NCBI RefSeq assembly: GCF_003477525.1
Contig: NZ_QUDO01000054.1
Coordinates: 1 to 25,205, forward strand
Direction: 5' to 3'
Length of the DNA: 25,205 nt
Source: Ruminococcus sp. AF41-9
Lineage (GTDB): Bacteria; Bacillota; Clostridia; Lachnospirales; Lachnospiraceae
Below, piece after piece: positions 23,185-25,205 of this stretch (positions are counted from its first letter, which is position 1; each line of letters begins with the position of its first letter). The notes under the pieces were generated by a model. It did not search any database, was not told the origin of the DNA, and saw only the letters and a program-made list of their open reading frames with translations. The translations under genes were made by a program, and so were the position numbers.

Positions 23185-24297
23185 TTAGTATTTTACAGTG
23201 CCAGGAATATCATATTCATGCCAGCGTTTTGACACACAGCCGGCAATTTTTTCTTCCAGAGCTAAAAGTCCTCTCTCATTCGTCTTTTCCTGCCTTGCAA
23301 TGGTAATGGATTCACAGATCCCACAGTAGATCTCGTATGCGCTGCATGGCTCATCCCCAGTAGTAGCCTTAAACTGCTCCACGGTTTCTGCAAGCAGTTT
23401 TTTTCCAAATCCCGCCTGCTTCATGATCCCTGCCATGGCATTTGCCGGATGCTCGATCCAGATATCACACAGCCGCATGACCCCTTTTAAGACTTCCCGG
23501 TAGTAATCGAAGATCGACTCTATGTTTTCCGTGAAATCTTCCATTCCTTTACAGTTTTTGTGCGTAACCTTCAGGGCATTGCCAAGGATCACATTTCTTG
23601 TCGGCTCCTGCAGGGAATAAAAAATATTCGCTCCGGACACACCAACGTCTGACGTAGTGATCCGTACAACTGCTTTTATGTCCTTATCGGTCTTTCTTCC
23701 ATAATTCTGCATCAGTTCCTTATAAACATCTGTAAGTTTCGTATCTTCCAGCTGCCAGGACGCCGTAACAGAATAATGGTCTGCATAGCCGTTTAAAAAC
23801 GTTGCCTTCTCATAGTCCCCATGGATATATGCCGAGGTAACCATGTACATATCCGGCATGGATATGATGGCATAATCTTTTTCATCACCGGACAGGACTG
23901 CCCTTATTTTTCCTTCACAGAAACGGATCAGTGCTCTTCCTCTTGCAACCTTCAGGCATTTATTCAAGATCTCTGCCAGTGTTTTCTTATCGACATCTGC
24001 CAGGGCTTTGCCATCAATCCTGGCCCGTCCTTTCAACGATTTGATTGCTGAATTTCCTATATAACAGATCCTCTCGGGCAGGATAAGAACCAGCCTGGAA
24101 TGAGATAAGGTATCTTTTTCCAGTGCTTCCAGGGAAATGCCCGGAACCTCTGTACAGGTTTCCTCTCCTGCAGCTGCCACCTTTAATTTCTTACTGGTGA
24201 CCCGGATCCATTCTGCCCGGCTGTCTATCTCTTCCAGATACTCGCACAGTTCCTTTTCTGTCCGGAACTCCTTATAAAAGTCATCTTTATAATACAT
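23185..24297 (-). CDS. DUF932-like protein
   Basis: A 370-residue soluble protein resembling the DUF932 family of phage and conjugative-element proteins of unknown function. The support is the central RALIRFCEGKIRAVLSGDEKDYAI stretch (partial motif: IRAVLSGDEKDY) followed by a Met/Tyr-rich segment, and a conserved-looking RITTSDVGVSGANIFYSL block. The C-terminal third is helical. A weak AAGGCGG site precedes the ATG, and the 43-residue gene ends 18 bases upstream. The family assignment is by pattern only. It is the first large gene after the promoter at 24737-24765, which is common for early, highly expressed element genes. Confidence 0.75.
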   Translation of the reverse strand: MYYKDDFYKEFRTEKELCEYLEEIDSRAEWIRVTSKKLKVAAAGEETCTEVPGISLEALEKDTLSHSRLVLILPERICYIGNSAIKSLKGRARIDGKALADVDKKTLAEILNKCLKVARGRALIRFCEGKIRAVLSGDEKDYAIISMPDMYMVTSAYIHGDYEKATFLNGYADHYSVTASWQLEDTKLTDVYKELMQNYGRKTDKDIKAVVRITTSDVGVSGANIFYSLQEPTRNVILGNALKVTHKNCKGMEDFTENIESIFDYYREVLKGVMRLCDIWIEHPANAMAGIMKQAGFGKKLLAETVEQFKATTGDEPCSAYEIYCGICESITIARQEKTNERGLLALEEKIAGCVSKRWHEYDIPGTVKY

Positions 24298-24315
24298 AAT
24301 GTCCGCCTTTCCACG

Positions 24316-24447
24316 CTAGCTGAAAATCCGGACTTCAACAGCCTGTATCTTTCCATCTTCGATGCAAAATACATAGCCGTCTTCTGCCATCTCCATAAGC
24401 ATTCCAATTTCCAGTGCATTTGCGTTTTCCCATTTAATTGTCTCCAT
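24316..24447 (-). CDS. small protein, 43 residues
   Basis: A short gene with a strong AGGAGGG site seven bases before its ATG. It encodes METIKWENANALEIGMLMEM followed by AEDGYVFCIEDGKIQAVEVR and IFS. The composition is acidic and beta-prone, and the GYVFCIEDGKIQAVEV part has the look of a small folded domain. It lies 17 bases after the 23-codon ORF and 18 bases before the DUF932-like gene, in the same direction. A longer frame across the same bases (24225-24419) is a shadow. Function unknown; the ribosome site and spacing make translation likely. Confidence 0.7.
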   Translation of the reverse strand: METIKWENANALEIGMLMEMAEDGYVFCIEDGKIQAVEVRIFS

Positions 24448-24464
24448 AATCGACCCTCCTGATT

Positions 24465-24536
24465 TTACAATGTGTTTTCTTTTTTTGATGTTCTTAAGGT
24501 ATTTCTTTTTGCAGTTTGTTTAACTGACAGTTTCAT
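24465..24536 (-). CDS. very small basic peptide, 23 residues
   Basis: An ATG with AGGAGG seven bases upstream opens a 23-codon frame: MKLSVKQTAKRNTLRTSKK, then ENTL and a stop. The peptide is strongly basic. It is the first open frame after the promoter at 24737-24765 and lies 17 bases before the 43-residue gene. It may be a real micro-protein or a leader peptide whose translation affects the genes after it. The evidence is the ribosome site and position only. Confidence 0.45.
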   Translation of the reverse strand: MKLSVKQTAKRNTLRTSKKENTL

Positions 24537-24736
24537 TCGTGCTCCTCCTTTCTGCTTTTTATGCAATAAAAAAAGACACAAAAAGAATCTTCTTTCCTTC
24601 TTGCATCTTCCTTATATTTTGCATATCCATTTTTTCTCATTAAGGGCAAGACCACCCCAAAGTGTTTCTTCCGGAATGTCCGGAACTAAAGAATAACCAC
24701 AGTCTTTTATAGACTGTTAAATTATTTTTCATTTAA

Positions 24737-24765
24737 AGACTACCACAACATTTTGTGGTTGTCAA
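24737..24765 (-). promoter_or_regulatory. promoter with palindromic operator for the element gene run
   Basis: On the minus strand TTGACA (24760-24765) and TAGTCT (24737-24742) are 17 bp apart. The spacer is almost filled by a palindrome: ACCACAA (24742-24748), 4 bp, TTGTGGT (24753-24759). A repressor bound there would block the promoter. A further half-site, CACAACAT on the minus strand, lies at 24821-24828. The -35 is perfect, the -10 weak. Confidence 0.65.
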
Positions 24766-24827
24766 TTAATTTTAACTATATATTGTGTTATTGTGTGAGT
24801 TATCTTTATTATTCTGCTACATGTTGT

Positions 24828-24852
24828 GACAGGCGGCATGATACCGCCTGTC
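24828..24852 (+). terminator. hairpin, terminator-like for rightward reading
   Basis: GACAGGCGG (24828-24836) and CCGCCTGTC (24844-24852) form a perfect 9-bp stem with a 7-nt loop. TTTTC follows on the plus strand. On the minus strand, the direction of the cold-shock gene 72 bases upstream, no T-tract follows. It could still block read-through from that gene or act in both directions. Confidence 0.6.
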
Positions 24853-24923
24853 TTTTCATCCGTCTGCATAAATGCATGTATCTGAGGGGAATAGGTAATC
24901 TGTACATGCACTATGAAAACGTC

Positions 24924-25151
24924 TTACTCAGCGTTTGGATCCGCCGGGGAAATATTTTTGGCAAGGCTTCGCCCGTTGGCATCCGTCCCTGCTTCAAAAA
25001 GGACCGGCTGGCCACCGCTTAATTTCCGGTATCCATCCATCTGGATCTCCGAAAAGTGGGCGAAATAATCAATCCCGTCTTCACCGGTGATAAAACCGTA
25101 TCCTTTCTGTGCGCTGAACCATTTCACGGTTCCCTGTAGTGTTTCTGACAT
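24924..25151 (-). CDS. cold-shock protein (CspA family)
   Basis: A 75-residue single OB-fold nucleic-acid-binding protein. It starts [17 protein letters not shown], with RNP1 in KGYGFI (16-21) and an RNP2-like YFAHFS (about 29-34; the usual form is VFVHFS). The last ten residues are a non-conserved tail. AGGAG lies about seven bases before the ATG. CspA-type proteins bind single-stranded RNA and DNA and act as chaperones. Such genes occur both in chromosomes and as cargo of conjugative elements, so its link to the neighbouring element genes is open. Its promoter lies outside or at the very edge of the window. Confidence 0.93.
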   Translation of the reverse strand: MSETLQGTVKWFSAQKGYGFITGEDGIDYFAHFSEIQMDGYRKLSGGQPVLFEAGTDANGRSLAKNISPADPNAE

Positions 25152-25172
25152 ATCCTTCTCTCCTTTGCTGTA

Positions 25173-25198
25173 TTTCCCGCAATAGTCTTTTGCGGAAA
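25173..25198 (-). other. hairpin in the cold-shock gene leader
   Basis: TTTCCCGCAA (25173-25182) and TTGCGGAAA (25190-25198) pair over 9 bp with one bulged base and a 7-nt loop, about 20 bases upstream of the start codon. Structured leaders are usual for cold-shock genes, where folding affects stability and translation; this one is seen only in part before the window ends. Confidence 0.45.
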
Positions 25199-25205
25199 CA
25201 GGGCA

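Larger units (their letters stand above)
24537..24923. other. long leader and intergenic region of the element gene run
   Basis: No intact gene fits these 387 bases. They hold a leftward promoter with a palindrome (24737-24765), then about 200 bases of untranslated leader before the first small ORF. T-rich stretches with weak hairpin potential lie at 24560-24600. On the other side is a perfect 9-bp hairpin (24828-24852) facing the cold-shock gene. The leader is unusually long and could carry regulation, but no riboswitch class was recognised. Confidence 0.5.
11711..25205. mobile_element. probable part of an integrative conjugative element (accessory and replication module)
   Basis: All genes from 24536 down to 11814 face the same way and are densely packed. 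They comprise an ERF-family annealing protein, a CHC2/Toprim primase-like protein, a DUF932-like protein, several short unknown proteins, a sortase and a giant surface adhesin. This combination is typical of large conjugative elements of gut Firmicutes. Base composition is visibly less AT-rich than in 1-11700. No integrase, relaxase, coupling protein, VirB4 or att site is seen, so both ends are uncertain and the right end may lie beyond the window. The cold-shock gene may or may not belong to it. Confidence 0.45.

Noticed and set aside
1..25205. CRISPR array, tRNA, rRNA or known insertion sequence
   Set aside because: No regularly spaced repeats, cloverleaf-like tail or transposase motif was seen on either strand.

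Overview
The window reads as chromosomal DNA of a low-GC, Gram-positive gut anaerobe, most likely a Lachnospiraceae-type Firmicute (Blautia/Ruminococcus/Dorea-like). The grounds are AGGAGG-type ribosome sites at nearly every gene, a VanR/VanS/VanZ-like cluster, BlaI/BlaR1-type regulation, a sortase-anchored Cna_B adhesin, and conjugative-element replication genes. The genus is an inference from gene content. No rRNA, tRNA or CRISPR array was recognised.

Region A (1-4960, minus strand) is an envelope-stress or peptide-resistance operon. In transcription order it holds a VanR-like response regulator, a VanZ-like membrane protein, a VanS-like sensor kinase, an ABC ATPase and an ABC permease. The kinase is split by a one-base frameshift just before its ATPase domain. 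Direct repeats of TTCCTAAG at 11-bp phasing lie before the ABC genes, and a degenerate pair lies before the regulator gene; these look like binding sites for the regulator. Region B (5106-7115, plus strand) is a translationally coupled pair: an ECF-type sigma factor and a one-pass membrane protein that is its likely anti-sigma partner. It ends in a strong terminator.

Region C (7265-11481, minus strand) holds a DUF2971 gene and then a compact BlaI/BlaR1-type circuit. The repressor and the membrane metalloprotease receptor form an operon. A separate upstream gene for a secreted acidic protein has two TACA-NN-TGTA operators, one buried in a near-consensus promoter; a third operator lies at the repressor promoter. 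The receptor has no penicillin-binding sensor domain. It carries instead an acidic DNGDGTW-type module of about 80 residues that is also the C-terminal domain of the secreted target protein. This is the most novel-looking system in the window.

Region D (about 11711-24765, minus strand) looks like part of an integrative conjugative element. From its promoter (24737-24765, with a palindrome in the spacer) it runs: a 23-aa ORF, a 43-aa ORF, a DUF932-like protein, two unknown proteins, an ERF-family single-strand annealing protein, a CHC2/Toprim primase-like protein, a 2178-residue thioester-plus-Cna_B surface adhesin, and a class B-like sortase. Intrinsic terminators or attenuators interrupt this run at several points, including between adhesin and sortase. 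No integrase, relaxase or VirB4-type gene lies inside the window, so the element assignment rests on the gene set. A cold-shock protein gene closes the window at 24924-25151.
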